From NCBI RefSeq assembly GCF_963675165.1, contig NC_087377.1:6899122-6963121 (forward strand): a stretch of DNA of 64,000 nucleotides, written 5' to 3'. This DNA comes from Halichondria panicea. Taxonomy: Eukaryota; Porifera; Demospongiae; Suberitida; Halichondriidae. How positions within the stretch are numbered: the first letter of the stretch is position 1; every line of letters begins with the position of its first letter. A program made the position numbers and the translations under genes. Below are positions 10,717-23,158 of the stretch, piece by piece. The notes below the pieces were generated by a model that was not told the origin of the DNA, made no database searches, and was given only the letters and a program-made list of their open reading frames with translations.

Positions 10717-13700
10717 TTAGTTTGCACGACTTGTTTTTCCCTGAGGCAACACATCCTCATACTCATGAACTGGCTCAATGCTCTCATATTCTCCCTCTGT
10801 TGTTTCCGGGGCTTGTGAGTCATCGATCCTCTGTCTCCATGGTTTCTTGGTTTGCTCATAGGCAATGTTCCTCTTGAGTACTGGAGCATAAGCTTCATTG
10901 GGCTGCTCAATTCCTGCAAATGTTGACGACCAATCCACTCTTCCATCTGACTCTGGAACCTCAACTGTTGGAGAAAAAAGTGACATTAACAAATTTTAGC
11001 AGGATTTCACCTCACATGTATAAGAGCTTTGTTTTCTCTTCACAATAACCACAGCTACAACGATAGTTACGATGACTACAAGTACCATGGCCACAATGGT
11101 GATACCTTTATAAAAAAAATAAAAAGATACAAACAGCCATGAATTGCCATCATTACCTGCTATTAGTACTATGGGTGATGGAGCTGGAGATTGTGTAGGA
11201 GGAGGACCTGCAAGAGGAAGAATAGAACGCATACAATTCTGAAACTAAGACTAACTCTTGGCTTACTCTCCAATTGACTAATGAAGGATACCTTCCCATC
11301 AAAGATGGTCTCGCCAGAATCACTATTCCAAGTGTAAACTACCACATAAATATCGGAAGTAGCATTAAGAGTGACAACAGTTCTGTCATTAGGTGGTTCA
11401 ATAAAACCAATCATCACCATCGGATCAAGAGAGGTTGGAGAGGTTTTAGACAGAAACAATGCCAGACAACTCTGACCAGAGGTAGTGCAGGTTACTTCAG
11501 CACTTCCATTTGATAGTTTAGCGACAGTAATGCCCTCAGAATTAGGTGGAGAATTTGGTTCAGTGGAAGATTCTGAGGAAATGGGAACCCAATAACATTT
11601 TGAGTTTAAAACAGTTTTGAGCTCATACTATAAAAAACGCACACCACAAAAGAAAGTACATGTACAACACTGACACACTAGTTGACTCACTATTGCTCAA
11701 AAACATAGTTTCATTGTCGGCCGCCACAGATATGGGCATTCTTGGTACACTCATATTGTTGTTCTCAAGATCAAATGCAATCACACTGTAATTTCCACTA
11801 ACAGCCACCGGGATGGTAAAATTTTCACTCATACTCCGTCGAATTGGCACTAGTCTCATGCTTAGAAAATCCAACTCTCCAGCAGTGAAACGTATCACAC
11901 AGACAAGAGCTCCGGGAGAGAGGGTACCTTCAACATACTCAATTCTTGCACAGTTTCCTTCAGGGCAAACGTCCACAATCAAATTTTGAACATCAGTTGT
12001 TCCTGTGCAAAACGTTAAAATCAGTATGTAATACTTCTACTAAATGAAAGCACCGCGGGTGCTGATGCCTCGGTGGAGGTACCAAAGCTACATAACATAA
12101 AGCTACTATAGCTAGCTTTTATACACACATTGATTATATAATTATCATGATGAACATTTTTACATGCAGAATCCAGAATCACAGGGAAACTCAAAGAGTG
12201 GGTCGATGATTGTTGTTAATAACGATCGACGCCAAAAGTTCAAGTCTATTATGGCTGCAAGTCAGCAGAGCCTTGCAGCTCTCTTCTCACTCTTGCAGCT
12301 ATCAATAGCTAGCGTTCTAGTGCAGAGCTAACTACTAAGTGGAGTAGCAACACTCGGTGAACAAGTTTTGCTAGGGACTCTTCTGAAAAGGCTGCAATGG
12401 CATTCCAAGTAAGCAAAACTAGGCATAACTCGAGAACGAAGCTTTATTTTGCAAATCCACAAATACCAAGCCAAGAAAACATGACTAGAAGCCTATAGAA
12501 ACTCTTACTTGCACTTCATTGATCCTTGAGCAGCTGAAACAGTCTACACACGCACACACACACACACAAACACACTACCGTATACCTCGCTTGCGCATGC
12601 GCACCGAGGCATAATACACGACTTACTGATTAGCATGTCCTTGAATATGAGGTGCACCCCCGTGATCGAAGTAAGTGTCACGGAAATGTTGATTATCTGG
12701 TCAGTTGGAAGAGAGAAATTTATCATTTGGGGGTCTCTGATGGTCTTATTGATGGGTGCCAATACGTCAGTGTTCACTTGGTAGGAGGTGAAGTTGGTAC
12801 AGTTGGGTACCTAAGAGGTGCGCTGAATAAACGGTTTTTACAGTCACTACGTATATATATCTTACCATACCACCGAGATGTACTATTTTCCTCAACACAT
12901 TTCCTCCCTGACTGATGAGGGGAGCGACATTGTTATTATCTGTGGTAATTTTCAAGTATAAAACGTTCAATAAAACATTTACAGTACCTGTTACTCGTGT
13001 AAAGAACCCAGTGACAGGTTCACTGGATCTTCCTTCCATTCCTGACTCACTAATTGGAGTCACAGTGAAGGTGAATATATCACAGACAGTGTGGTTATCA
13101 GTTTGTCTGTAATTAAACTGCACTTGATTTTGTACACCATTTAGAGGAGGAAGTGTAACCATCTCATTAGTGCCCAGAGTAGTGAGAGAGATGTCAACAC
13201 GGAAGGTAAGCTTATTCAGAGTGAAGTTATTGATCACAGAGATGGCAAGGTTGGTTTTACCATTAACCACTTCAATAGATACACGCTCTGAGAAAAAAGG
13301 CCTCATTAAAAGCAACCGTGTCAAGGTGTACGCTCTACAAATAATTAAACCACTCACCAACTATCAATGTTGCATTCCTTGATAAGATTCCACCAGTCAC
13401 TGAAACGGCTGCACACTGAATGACACTGTTGTTGAACTGTGAGCTAGCTGGGATGGTCAGCACTGAGGGATGACCTGAAGTGCCTCCAGCTACTCTGATT
13501 TCAGATGAAAAGTTAGGGCTAGTAGACGCTGTGCCATTCACAAACCAAGGATGAGATATTCCTCCAGGAGACAGGCACTCAAACTCTGCCAACAATCCCT
13601 CGGCTTGTACCACTGACTCGGGCTCAATTGAAAAGTTCTGGGCTGTGTACGAAATAAATTTATAAGGGTACTAGGCAGACGGGAAGGCCAATTGAATACA

Positions 13701-16029
13701 CATTTTACTGTATACCACAACCACAAAATTAACAGTAGATGTAAAAATGACATAAAAATTTTAAATGTGCATTATATAGACACGGTCTTTTGCTAGAGGA
13801 TGATGTGTATGTTTTCAGTGTATATTCATGTAAAGTATGTACAATGCTGCATTGCACAATACACCAGTTACAGTTAATTGTTCACATGCATCATATAGAT
13901 TGAAGAGTTAAAGAGATTGGCAACGAAGTAGAGTGGTGCACTTGATGCTTTTTTACATTGAATCTGCGATAGAGCCTTGAAAACTATCTGCGTTACGCTC
14001 TACAAACGAGGCTATTAAGCAAAATGTTGGCCGGGTAACTCCCTAAGTTGAGACATCATCTCTTTCAGCAATTTATAACACGCCTAGTCTGTGAGCCACG
14101 TGTAGTATACTTGCTAATGACTGGCCACATCCAGTAGTTCCTAAGGCTCTAATGGAAATGTGTAAGCGTGCTGTTATAACCGCTACTGTCACAATAGGTA
14201 TATATACCTTAATAGACTGGAAACCACTCCCCTTCTCTCGGGAGAAAGGGACTGGCAAGCTGCCGTGTTGAGAGTTGTCCCAGTGCATGAAGAATGTCAC
14301 GCTCCCACAAGAATCAAATAGTCATGTGCCACCGCCCATGCGCTAACTATTACCGCACAAATGAAAGCACCGCGGGTGCTGATGCCTCGGTGGAGGTGCC
14401 AAAGCTACATAACATAAAGCTACTAATAGCTAGCTTTTATACACACATTGATTATAATTATCATGATGAACATTTTTAATTTTGCTGCAACCAGAATCAC
14501 AGGGAAACTCAAAGAGTGAGCAATGATCGACGATGATCGTTGTTAATAACGATCGATGCCAACAGTTCAAGTCTAAAATTAATGGCTGCAAGTCAGCAGA
14601 GCCTTGCAGCTCTCTTCTCACTCTTGCAGCTACCAATAGCTAGCGTTCTAGTGCAGAGTTAACTACTAAGTAGAGTAGCAACACTCGGTGAACAAGTTTT
14701 GCTACGGACTCTTCTGAAAAGGCTGCAATGGCATTCCAAGTAAGCAAAACTAGACATAACTCGAGAACGAAGCTTTATTTTGCAAATCCACAAATACCAA
14801 GCCAAGAAAACATGACTAGAAGCCTATAGAAACTCTTATTTGCACTTCATTGATCCTTGAGCAGCTGAAACAGTCTACACACACACACACAGACAGACAC
14901 ACACACAAACACACTACCGTATACCTCGCTTGCGCATGCGCACCGAGGCATAAATATTATCAGCCTTGAGTATAAGCAGGAGCCCATAAATATGAGAAGG
15001 AGCGGCTAACTTCAACGTACACTCGAGGATCACATCTCGTAATTGCCGGTGAAACCACACTTCCTTGTATGGAAGTGACTAAGTGCTTGCAAACCGCATC
15101 CCTGCATTGCGTATAACACGTGTAGGGATTCAACCACTTAGTGACTCTGCATGCATATATGGAAATGCGGTCATAACCAATTACGAGATGTGATCCTCGT
15201 AGTTAGCCGCTCCTTCTCATATATTTTATGGGCTCCTGGTATAAGTACATCACTGGCGGTCTGTTATCGAGGCTAAAGTGATACACCCACGCATTACGTA
15301 TTTTGTGGTTTGTTCTAATTGCATTCCAACGGGACAACTCTCAACACGGCAGCTTGCCAGTCCCCAGAGCCCAGAGCGAAGGGAGTGGTTTCCAAATATA
15401 AGTGAGTTGCACGGACTGAGCATGTAGTTTATTATGCACTGTGTGTAAAAATATGTATTGTTGTGATGGCATCGATTAAACCGAAGCATAGCGTGGATGT
15501 TACTCGAGGGTACCACTTTCGTTTCCAATCCCTCTAACTCTTCAATTAATTTATGCATGCATCTAACTATCATCTTCTTCTAATTACAGTACCACACACA
15601 TTTTACAGTGGCGCACAATATTCGAGTTTGGCGCTTAGAACATGCATAGTGATAGTAACCGTTCCATGAGGCTATAATGGATTAATTGTACCTGATTGCA
15701 CATGTAGCATTAATCGATTTTCTTACTGCTCAATTGGAGCGCTTCTATATAATAGGGTTGCCAATCTCCGGATAATGTGGTAACATTACATTGAAGGCGT
15801 GGTCGATACGCCCTTGATAGTATGTATTTTATATTTTATTATAACATAACACTATAACCATAAATATACAGAGCAGAAGTACCACCACCATGTGTTTCTG
15901 GACCTGATTGCAAATAGGGACAGCAAGATAATACCTATAGACTATGCATAGCTAACACGTACCTTTTACAGCTATGGTGAATGTTGTCCCCGCAAGCAAA
16001 AGGAATATCAAACTAGTGTAATCATCCAT
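10717..16029 (-). CDS. Receptor A: Ig/FN3-like transmembrane receptor with tyrosine-motif tail
   Basis: Ten exons on the minus strand (5' to 3'): 16029-15963, 13642-13358, 13287-12988, 12939-12866, 12810-12627, 12002-11691, 11572-11267, 11207-11157, 11105-11016 and 10964-10717, giving about 638 residues with consistent phases. Exon 1 encodes a signal peptide (MDDYTSLIFLLLAG). Exon 2 is an Ig domain with the C-W-C pattern (FECLSP, WFVNG, VIQCAA). Exon 3 is FN3-like, ending SSEPVTGFF. Exons 4-7 form further extracellular modules with many N-glycosylation sites and paired cysteines (CTTSGQSC). Exon 8 is a Pro-rich stalk. Exon 9 is a membrane helix ending in VKRKQ. The tail has YAPV, YESI and YEDV motifs. 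Compared with receptor D it ends early: a TAA replaces the TAC of the last YVDI motif. The gene lies head-to-tail with relic B. Ligand and signalling are unknown; the Ig/FN3 assignment is from pattern only. Confidence 0.85.
12046..12613 (+). mobile_element. Dispersed repeat DR1, copy 1, filling intron 5 of receptor A
   Basis: This is a 568 bp non-coding element that starts with GAAAGCACCGCGGGTGCTG and ends with GCACCGAGGCATAA. Its short inverted ends are ATGCCTCGGTG and CACCGAGGCAT. A (CA)n-rich tract lies near the right end. It is almost identical to 14363-14953. The same intron is about 50 bp in receptors D and E, so the element is a later insertion. Confidence 0.85.
14363..14953 (+). mobile_element. 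Dispersed repeat DR1, copy 2
   Basis: A near-identical copy of 12046-12613, with the same GAAAGCACCGCGGG start and GCACCGAGGCATAA end. Small indels separate the copies, mainly in the CA-rich tract. It sits in intron 1 of receptor A. The high similarity suggests recent mobility or gene conversion. Confidence 0.85.
14977..15238. mobile_element. 262 bp MITE with CAGGAGCCCATAAA ends and GTATAAG target duplication
   Basis: The left end CAGGAGCCCATAAA and the right end TTTATGGGCTCCTG are exact inverted repeats. Inverted similarity continues for about 35 bp on each side. The flanks carry an identical 7 bp GTATAAG (14970-14976 and 15239-15245). Long inverted ends with a 7-8 bp duplication fit a hAT- or P-like non-autonomous element. 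There is no ORF. Confidence 0.85.
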
Positions 16030-16339
16030 CAAAGCATAGGTGTGCCAAGCTAGTGTAGTAGATTAATTAATAGCTAGTATGACTGTATATTATATTTAGT
16101 ACAGCTACAATGCACTCACCTATAAATCAGATATAATTACTGAGAATTGTGAGAATGAGTTTCAATATCTAGCTAGGGATGAGGTAAAGATCATAATAAT
16201 AAATCACCAATTTTACAGAATCAATGTTCTATAATTATATATAAATTGTAACTTTCATTTTCAGTTTTGTACAATCAGTTTTGTGCAATCACACAACTGT
16301 GGACAAAATTAGCGTAAAGCGGTATAATAACATAATTAT

Positions 16340-17415
16340 TTTGCACGACTTGTTTTCCCCAAAGCAACACATCCTCGTACTCATGAACTGGCTCAATGCT
16401 CTCATACTGTACCTCTGTTGTTGCCGGGGCTTGTGAGTCATCGATTCTCTGTCTCTGTGGTTTGTTTGTTCGCTCATAGGCAATGTAGTACTGAAGCATA
16501 AGCTTTGTTGGGCTGTCAATTCCTGTAAATGTTGACGATCAATCCATCTAACTCTGGAACCTCACAACTGCATGTCAATTGTTCAAGACCAGTTAACGAA
16601 TGATTTAGGTACCTTTATTTTGTCTCCGTTTTCTTAAAATCACAACAACAGTTCCAACAGCGGTGACTACAAGCAGTAGCAGAATCACCAAACTTAAAAG
16701 ATGTGCATTTTAGCCATACTTTTAGAGGTACCTTAACCAGAATCCTTAACCCAAATCCATTCAATAAACGGTATAAGCTGCTGCTGTGACAGTGGATGGA
16801 GAGACTGATACATCAAGAAACCTAGCTACCAGCAATAATTGATGTTGTTAGGGACTCCATATTAGGAGGAGGTGGGTCTGTTTGTGGATCAGACGTTTGA
16901 GATGTAGTGGGAGCAGCTGCAACAAGAAAAACATTGAATGATGTTAGCTCTGATAATCAATGGAGGCTTACTGGGTAGATCCAGTTGCATAATGAGCGAT
17001 ACCTCCCCTTCAAAGATGGACTTCAAACTATTCCAAGAGTACACCACCACATAGCCATCAATAAAAGTTGAAAGGTGTCATTTAAAGTGATGACAGTTAA
17101 CGTCGACAACGCGTTGATGAAACCAACTACATGTAGTACTCTATCCAAGATGGGAACAAGACTAGACAATTCCGGGCAGAGTCAGAGCAGGTCACTTCAA
17201 CCTCTTTATTTAGTAACTTTCATTCCAAACAACGACAGAGCTTTCAGATGTGTTAGCTCATTTGCCAAATATAATACCTAAAAAATATTTGCTCTCCAGA
17301 TCAAAAGCAATCACTCGGTATATTCTCCACTTAAAACAGGTATGGTGAAATTCTCACTTGAATTCAGAGGGATGGTGATAAGTTTCATGTTACCAAAATC
17401 AAACACTCCATCAAT
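16340..17415 (-). pseudogene. Receptor B: truncated, frameshifted receptor paralogue
   Basis: Read on the minus strand, this holds in order: part of the exon-6 module (about 17415-17290), the exon-7 module (about 17235-16975), a Pro/Thr-rich stalk, a membrane helix ending in ILRKRR (about 16690-16615) and the cytoplasmic tail (about 16560-16340). The tail motifs YESI and YEDV remain, but it is frameshifted near its start. The ectodomain also has frame breaks. The Ig and FN3 exons are missing; homology stops exactly where DR1 copy 3 begins. It is more diverged from A, C, D and E than they are from each other. It lies upstream of receptor A in the same orientation, as expected of an old tandem duplicate. 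Confidence 0.75.
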
Positions 17416-17753
17416 GAAAGCACCGTGGGTGCTAATGCCTCGGTGGAGATGCCAAAGCTATACATAACATTAAAGCTACTAATAGTTTTTATACACACAT
17501 TATATCATCAGGGTTTCATCTGGTGGGGGGGGGGGGGCGGGGGGGGAAGTTTCTCCCCCATAACTCGAGAACAAAGCATTATTTTGCAAATCCACGAATT
17601 AAGATCCAAGAAAACATGACTAGAAGCCAATAAAAACTCTTACTTGCACTTCATTGATCCCCTTGAGCAGCTGTAGCAGTCCACCCACCCACCCACACAC
17701 CCACCCACCCACACACCCACACACACACTCTACCGCATGCGCATTGCGGCATA
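17416..17753 (+). mobile_element. Dispersed repeat DR1, copy 3 (internally deleted)
   Basis: The left end GAAAGCACCGTGGGTGCTAA and the right end (GCGCATTGCGGCATAA) are recognisable. The middle is deleted and replaced by a poly-G stretch near 17525-17545. The insertion cuts the exon-6 module of receptor B. Confidence 0.75.
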
Positions 17754-19920
17754 ATGATACGAACTGCACAGCACCAAATTGATCTTATGTTTCATGGACC
17801 AAAACAGATCAGGGTGGCAGGCAAAAAAAGAAAAAAAATTGATGACGGTCATTATAAAACCACAAACAGAGTCACAACACACCACAAAAAGTCACTTTAG
17901 TAAAACATTACAACGTTTGCCAGATCACATGGCTATTCTGACCTGGACCACTAATTTTTGGGCATTCTGCAAAAATATGACCTGGAAAATTCGTGAAACA
18001 ATGTGCGGCCTAACTTGGGGTCTGTATCATAGCAATTGGAATCAGTTTTCAAAGTGGCCCGTGAGACGTACGAGTACCACTTGAATTGAGTTGCCACAAC
18101 TATTTAGTTGGGTGGAGCCCAAACTCCGCCCAACTAACAAATATCTGGCAAACCTTGGACGAGTCTCTACACGGAGTTTGACCAGTCTACTGTTCACTGT
18201 GCAACAGTGAGTCTATGTACCATGTGCCAGTTGATAACAATAATTTATAGGTATCTTTTTTAGTAACTTTCCCCCCTCTATTTTAAAATCCTGCTAGATC
18301 TATGGTAGGTAGCTTACCTTGGTCATAGATCTTGGTCTAGTAGTGAATTCTTAGCCTCAGCTCTTAGCCTATCAACAGATATATATAGATATATGTATCT
18401 GATCACATGTCACTCAATATTCTTGTTCAGTTTTTGAATCGTCAAGATGATTAATTTTGCCCCCGAGATAGATCAGGTTGGCCGGCGGCCCCAGACTCAG
18501 GACTGCCCCTTTACCACTGATTTCTTGTAGGTAGGTGCAGGTAAGCCTATATTAATATAGACTTAACATGAGACATCTTACACTCAAGTAGATCTACAGG
18601 GTGTCTTAAAAATTGGTTGTGTTCATTCTCACTAGACCAGATCAGGTCAGGTGTTTTAAAATTCAGCATTTTCTGATCAATAGAAGTATTATAATGGTCT
18701 ATCAAAGAATTGGGTGGTTGTATGTTTGTTTTTCCTGCAGCAGGTTCAAAGGCTACGGACTGGAGACAGTGATTAACTACCTCCTTTAGGCACAACCGAT
18801 AAATTATAACACCATGGTGGCATGGTTATCACTGATGCTGAAACGCTATATTGAATGTGGAGAGCTGTGTGGACAGTAATAGGACATGCAGTTGAGAAAA
18901 ATTATCGTGCAGGCCGATTGCCGTCGGCCAGTCATTGTTTTTCCATTTTCCTTGATTCGTGGTATATTCACAACAACTCTAAGGCCCCAAGCTGTATACC
19001 GTATATATAGCGCGACATTTTTGAGGGAATTAATGTTCGTGGAATGGCCTCTAAAAGCATTTCGCTGAATAAATTAAATTTCGTGGGTTGACTAGCAATT
19101 ATAATTGACCAATGTCTCGTGAGACATTGGTCAAATTACACACGTACCCTTTGTCACGCGTTATAGATCTGTATTTGTGAGTATCGAGCTAGCTACAAGC
19201 CAGAGATATCATACAATAATTCATAAGGTATTCTATGTGCATCGGCAAGCTTACCTAGTTGTATGAGTGTATAGTACGTGTAGTTAGTTAATATAATAAT
19301 TATAGGGTCATTTAACCTAGATATGTCCTGCATATAATTAAGGCTACATGTAAACAACATGTGCTTCTAGTATGTATAATGTCTGTCAACTACTCTTGTG
19401 TCTGTCTATACCTGGTTCAATTTATGTTTCATAATTATGTATACTCACTTACAGGCAGAGATGAATTATAATTATGATATCTCATTCGATCTCATTCTTG
19501 GAAATGGAGGGAATACTTCGGTCAAGATTGAGATTGAGAAGAGTTCTTTTTTGTTGTGATGAGGTGTGTTTATAACTCTTTGGTACCAGTACATGTATAA
19601 TTTATTATGCATAGTCAGCTCATTGGATTACGTGTTTTTCAACGGCATAATAGCAGTACCATGATGACTAATTGGAAGCTGTAGCTGTAACAAGATATAC
19701 TCCCCCTGTCTCAGAAAAGCATTCATATCACAGGTGAGCTGTAATAGTATACTCTATATAGAGCTATGGTTAGAAATTCATTACTAGATCTATAAATTAA
19801 CTTGCCGTCTGATCGGCTATATATTGATTCACGAGTTCAGCTATAACGCGCTAAATGTATAATTATTAGCTATTCATAAACTTTTATCAAATGGAGTATA
19901 TAATAGTCTACTCAGTTATT
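17754..19920. other. No gene recognised; repeat-rich intergenic DNA
   Basis: I find no recognisable domain and no phase-consistent exon chain here. Short open frames such as 17779-18084 lack any motif. A decayed 'ttcgtggg' repeat lies near 18990-19090, and an inverted pair 'gaccaatgtctcgtgagacattggtc' sits at about 19110-19135. Confidence 0.5.
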
Positions 19921-20673
19921 AGCCTCGACCCCAGGCCGATCCGTCTCCAATTGAACGCTAGGTCGCCTACTAGGCCTGGTATTGATTGTATTTGGGCGTG
20001 ATCTGGGCGTGGTTTTTAATACATAAAACAAATTGACTCGTGGTACAACAAAAAATGAATCCTCCAACAGTGAAGACACTTCTTTGGCAGTGGCAACCAA
20101 ATCTTTGTCGATTCCTTTATTGCTACTGAGGATGGCAGCAGAAACACCTCTATTGTTTAGACTCCTGATCTGGTCAATCATGAGTCTCATGATGAGAGAT
20201 ACAAGGGGAGAGACAATTAACAAGAACAACACTTTTGTCAACAGGAGGAGCCTTGGTCCTACCTAGCTTGTAGTCCATTAAAAAGGGTAGCAACTGATAT
20301 AGCAGAGAGACTTGCCATACCCCGTTGGGAACCAGATAAACACGTCCCTTCCCTCAAACAGGAGCTTGAGAGCCTGGGCCTGTTCTGCCATGAGAGTGAG
20401 GCCATCTTGCTTCAAACAAGACAACGCGTTGCATGCCATAGCTAGCTAGCTAGCTATAAATTGAGAACATGACACGGAGCTAAATTACTGTAACTTTTAC
20501 GGGAGTAAAATGCCTCTACGTACACCTTTAGTATTACAGAAAAAAAGCAGGAAACAAAATGTAAAGAATCTCTGCTTTTGTTTCCTGTTCCTGCCACGCC
20601 CAGATACAATCAATACCAGGCCGTATTTTTCAACTTCGTTCTATTAAAAAAAAATCGGCCTGGGACCGAGGCT
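19921..20673. mobile_element. RecQ-family TIR element 1 (about 10-11 bp target duplication)
   Basis: The ends are inverted: AGCCTCGACCCCAGGCC at left and its near-complement ending GAGGCT at 20673. A second inner inverted block ('aggcctggtattgattgta') lies at 19972-19992 and 20607-20627. Flanks are ACTCAGTTATT (19910-19920) and ACTCAGTTATA (20674-20684), a 10-of-11 match. A target duplication of this length is typical of Mutator-like elements. Inside is a minus-strand RecQ-like helicase fragment. Confidence 0.8.
20030..20439 (-). pseudogene. RecQ-like helicase N-terminal fragment inside the TIR element
   Basis: Starting at an ATG at 20439, the minus strand encodes a Q-motif-like stretch (LMAEQAQALKLLFEGRD), a Walker A loop (PTGYGKS), a frame break, then motif Ia (SPLVSLIMRLMIDQIRS). 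It continues with GVSAAILSSN, as in RecQ helicases. The DExH box and the helicase C-terminal lobe are absent, so it cannot be an active helicase. The fragment ends near the left terminus of the element. It looks like a captured or internally deleted helicase ORF. Confidence 0.75.
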
Positions 20674-20936
20674 ACTCAGTTATAGGCATGCCCAATAACA
20701 CAGATCATATCTTGAGATGATTGCGATGCAATTTGTAGGAATATACATGTAGTCTCCTAAACAGGTACATGTACATGCTGAACAGGTGGGGAGGTCATGT
20801 GACCTTTGAGGGTGGAGTTACATAATTTGCTCGGGATACTACAGCAGGCCTTTGGGCTTATAATTCCCATAGATACCTCCTAAACAGTATCTAACGAGTT
20901 TAGTTGCTAGGTTCATTTCAAAAACTAACCGAAAGA

Positions 20937-21966
20937 ATGGACGCGGACGAAGACCTAGGCCTAGACAAGCTCTTTTCTGAAGAAGTACTCGGCATAATAA
21001 TGACCGAGCCCATAGACCCCGCCCTCTACGACATAAATGTGGAGGCAGAGCTGGCTACTCTTTCTACAGAACAAAGAAAGGAGGAGGAGCTGGACGAGCC
21101 AACAGAACCTGCACAATCTTCTCTACCTAACTCAAAGCGAATGAAGCTTTCTTCAAGCAGTGCCTCTACCTCCAAGCAAGTAAAGGTCACATGGAAATAT
21201 TATTCCTAATAGCACAACTTCAGATACAAAGTACTGCTTCAAGCTATGGAATGACTGGTGTGAGTACCGATTAAAGTGCCATGGGGATGTTATTCCACTA
21301 TTGAGTGACCTGAAATCCGAGGAACTATCCGAGAACCTGAAATGCTTCATTTTTCAGATTCGGAAGAACAATGGCTCAGAATTTCCCCCTGATACACTGC
21401 ACCACATTGTGAGTGGCATACAGAGGTATTTGTGATGGAATGGAAATCCCGGGATTGACCTGTTCAAGGATGCTTGTTTTGCTGACTTTCGAATGTGCCT
21501 AGACTCCGAAATGAAGCGCTTGCAGAGAGCTGGACTAGGGTCACAAAAGAAGAAGGCTGAACCTCTAACAGAAGAAGAAGAAGAAGTTCTATGGAACAAA
21601 GGTAATCTTGGATGCAAAACTCCACAAGCACTGGTTGATACAGTACTTTTTATGAATGGTGTCTACTTTGCTCTACGAAGTGGTAGCGAACATCGTCAAT
21701 TGAGGTCAGAACCATGCCAAATTGAAGTTGAAGGACAGCGGTCGTATTTGAAATACACAGAAGACATATCTAAAAATCGATCAGGAGGCTTGAAAGGCAG
21801 GAAACTCAAGCCAAAAGTAGTGTCTCACTACAACAATCCACAAACTCACAAACCAACTGCTGTCAATTTATGCCTCCAAACTTTAACCTTTAACTTTAGT
21901 ACCTGCAACGTTACCATCAATCTCTCTATACCTACATCCAACAACCAACGTATTAACAGCGACTGA
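20937..21966 (+). pseudogene. Crypton-type tyrosine recombinase, left-arm copy (C-terminal catalytic region deleted)
   Basis: The ATG at 20937 opens an acidic N terminus (MDADEDLGLDKLF). After a possible short intron or frameshift near 21180-21210 comes a helical DNA-binding-like region (FKLWNDWCEYRLKCHGD, GIQRYL). A TGA at about 21433 then interrupts it. The frame continues with FKDACFADFR, EMKRLQRAGLGSQKKKAEPL and the conserved NGVYFALRSGSEHRQLR block of the Crypton/DUF3504 family. At about 21840 the sequence jumps to the element's 3' region, so the part holding the catalytic Arg-His-Tyr is missing. It is a dead copy. Confidence 0.75.
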
Positions 21967-22539
21967 ACATTATAATTTTATGTCATTACCAAAAACAGAA
22001 CAGTTACTTCTCATTGTTTATAATACAATCTACAAAAAAATGTTTGAAAAACACAAAATAATGAATGGGTTGTTGTGAACATAAAAATTACAGGTTTATA
22101 TGAGAATTTACAGGTTAATATGGGAAATATAAACCCTGTACTGACCAATCAGATTGCTGGATTCTGGGCTACCAGTAACTAAAGTGTATTAGTTACTAGT
22201 AGCCCAGAATCCAGCAATCTGATTGGTCAGTACAGGGTTTATATTTCCCATATTAACCTGTAAATTCTCATATAAACCTGTAATTTTTATGTTCACAACA
22301 ACCATTCATTATCAATTTTTGTGTTTTTCAAACATGTTTTTTGTATATTGTATTATAAAAAACAATGAGAAGTAACTGTTTTGTTTTGGTAATGACAAAA
22401 AATTATAATGTTCAGTCGCTGTTAATACGTTGGTTGTTGGATGTAGGCATAATTATAGAGAGATTGATGGTATAACGTTGCAGGCACTAAAGTTAAAGTT
22501 TGGAGGCATAAATTGACAGCAGTTGGTTTGTGAGTTTTG

Positions 22540-23158
22540 TTGCACTGCCATCTGTGAGTGATCAGTGTGTGCCAGTATGTTAATTGGCTTTACGTTGAGG
22601 ATGTCTGAAACTGACTTCTTTTGACACTCAGAAGTTCTCTTGTAGCTGCGAACTCCTTCCAAGCTTCGGTGTCCAGTTGTTTCCATTATCATTTGTTCGT
22701 CCACTCCAGCGTTGTAGAGTCTAGTAGCAGCAGTTGCACGGAGTATGTATTAGAGGTTCAGCCTTCTTTTGTGACCCTAGTCCAGCTCTCTGCAAGCGCT
22801 TCATTTCGGAGTCTAGGCACACTCGAAAGTCAGCAAAACAAGCATCCTTGAACAGGTAAATCCCGGGATTTCCATTCTAATTATTCACCTTATGCAGATA
22901 TCACTATCCAAACTGTACACTGCACCTGCCGTGATAAGAGGCCTGCAGACACTTTGCTTCATTCGCTTTGAGTTATAGGTAGAGATTGTGCAGGTTCTGT
23001 TGGCTTGTCCAGCTCCTCCTCCTTTCTTTGTTCTGTAGAAAGAGTAGCCAGCTCCGCCTCCACATTTAGAGGGCGGGGTCTATGGGCTCGGTCATTATTA
23101 TACCGAGTACTTCTTCAGAAAAGAGCTTGTCTAGGCCTAGGTCTTTGTCCGCGTCCAT
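22540..23158 (-). pseudogene. Crypton-type tyrosine recombinase, right-arm copy (central region deleted)
   Basis: The minus strand starts with the same N terminus (MDADKDLGLDKLF, ATG near 23158), then loses the central part. It resumes at about 22745 with the C-terminal catalytic region: LRATAATRLYNAG, TTGHRSLEGVRSY, then KRTSECQKKS. The LRATAATRL, GHRS and SY positions fit the second Arg, His and nucleophilic Tyr regions of tyrosine recombinases. Frame breaks show it is not functional. It complements the gap of the left arm. Confidence 0.7.

Larger units (their letters stand above)
13893..15550. mobile_element. Foldback element in intron 1 of receptor A, interrupted by nested insertions
   Basis: The outer ends (about 13893-13930 and 15505-15550) are inverted and match the ends of the intact 41776-42336 element (gaagagttaaagagattgg type). 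An inner inverted pair lies at about 14217-14285 and 15330-15395. DR1 copy 2 and a 262 bp MITE are nested inside. No gene other than receptor A is seen. Confidence 0.65.

Noticed and set aside
17779-18084. Open frame of about 100 residues
   Set aside because: No domain, no splice context, low-complexity Lys runs. Nothing supports coding.
19912-20241. Functional RecQ helicase gene
   Set aside because: Only the Q-like region, Walker A and motif Ia are present, with a frame break and no DExH box. It lies wholly within a TIR element.
19921-20673. Helitron, because of the helicase motifs
   Set aside because: The element has inverted ends and about 11 bp target duplications, and the helicase is RecQ-like. 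Helitrons have neither TIRs nor target duplications and encode Pif1-like helicases.
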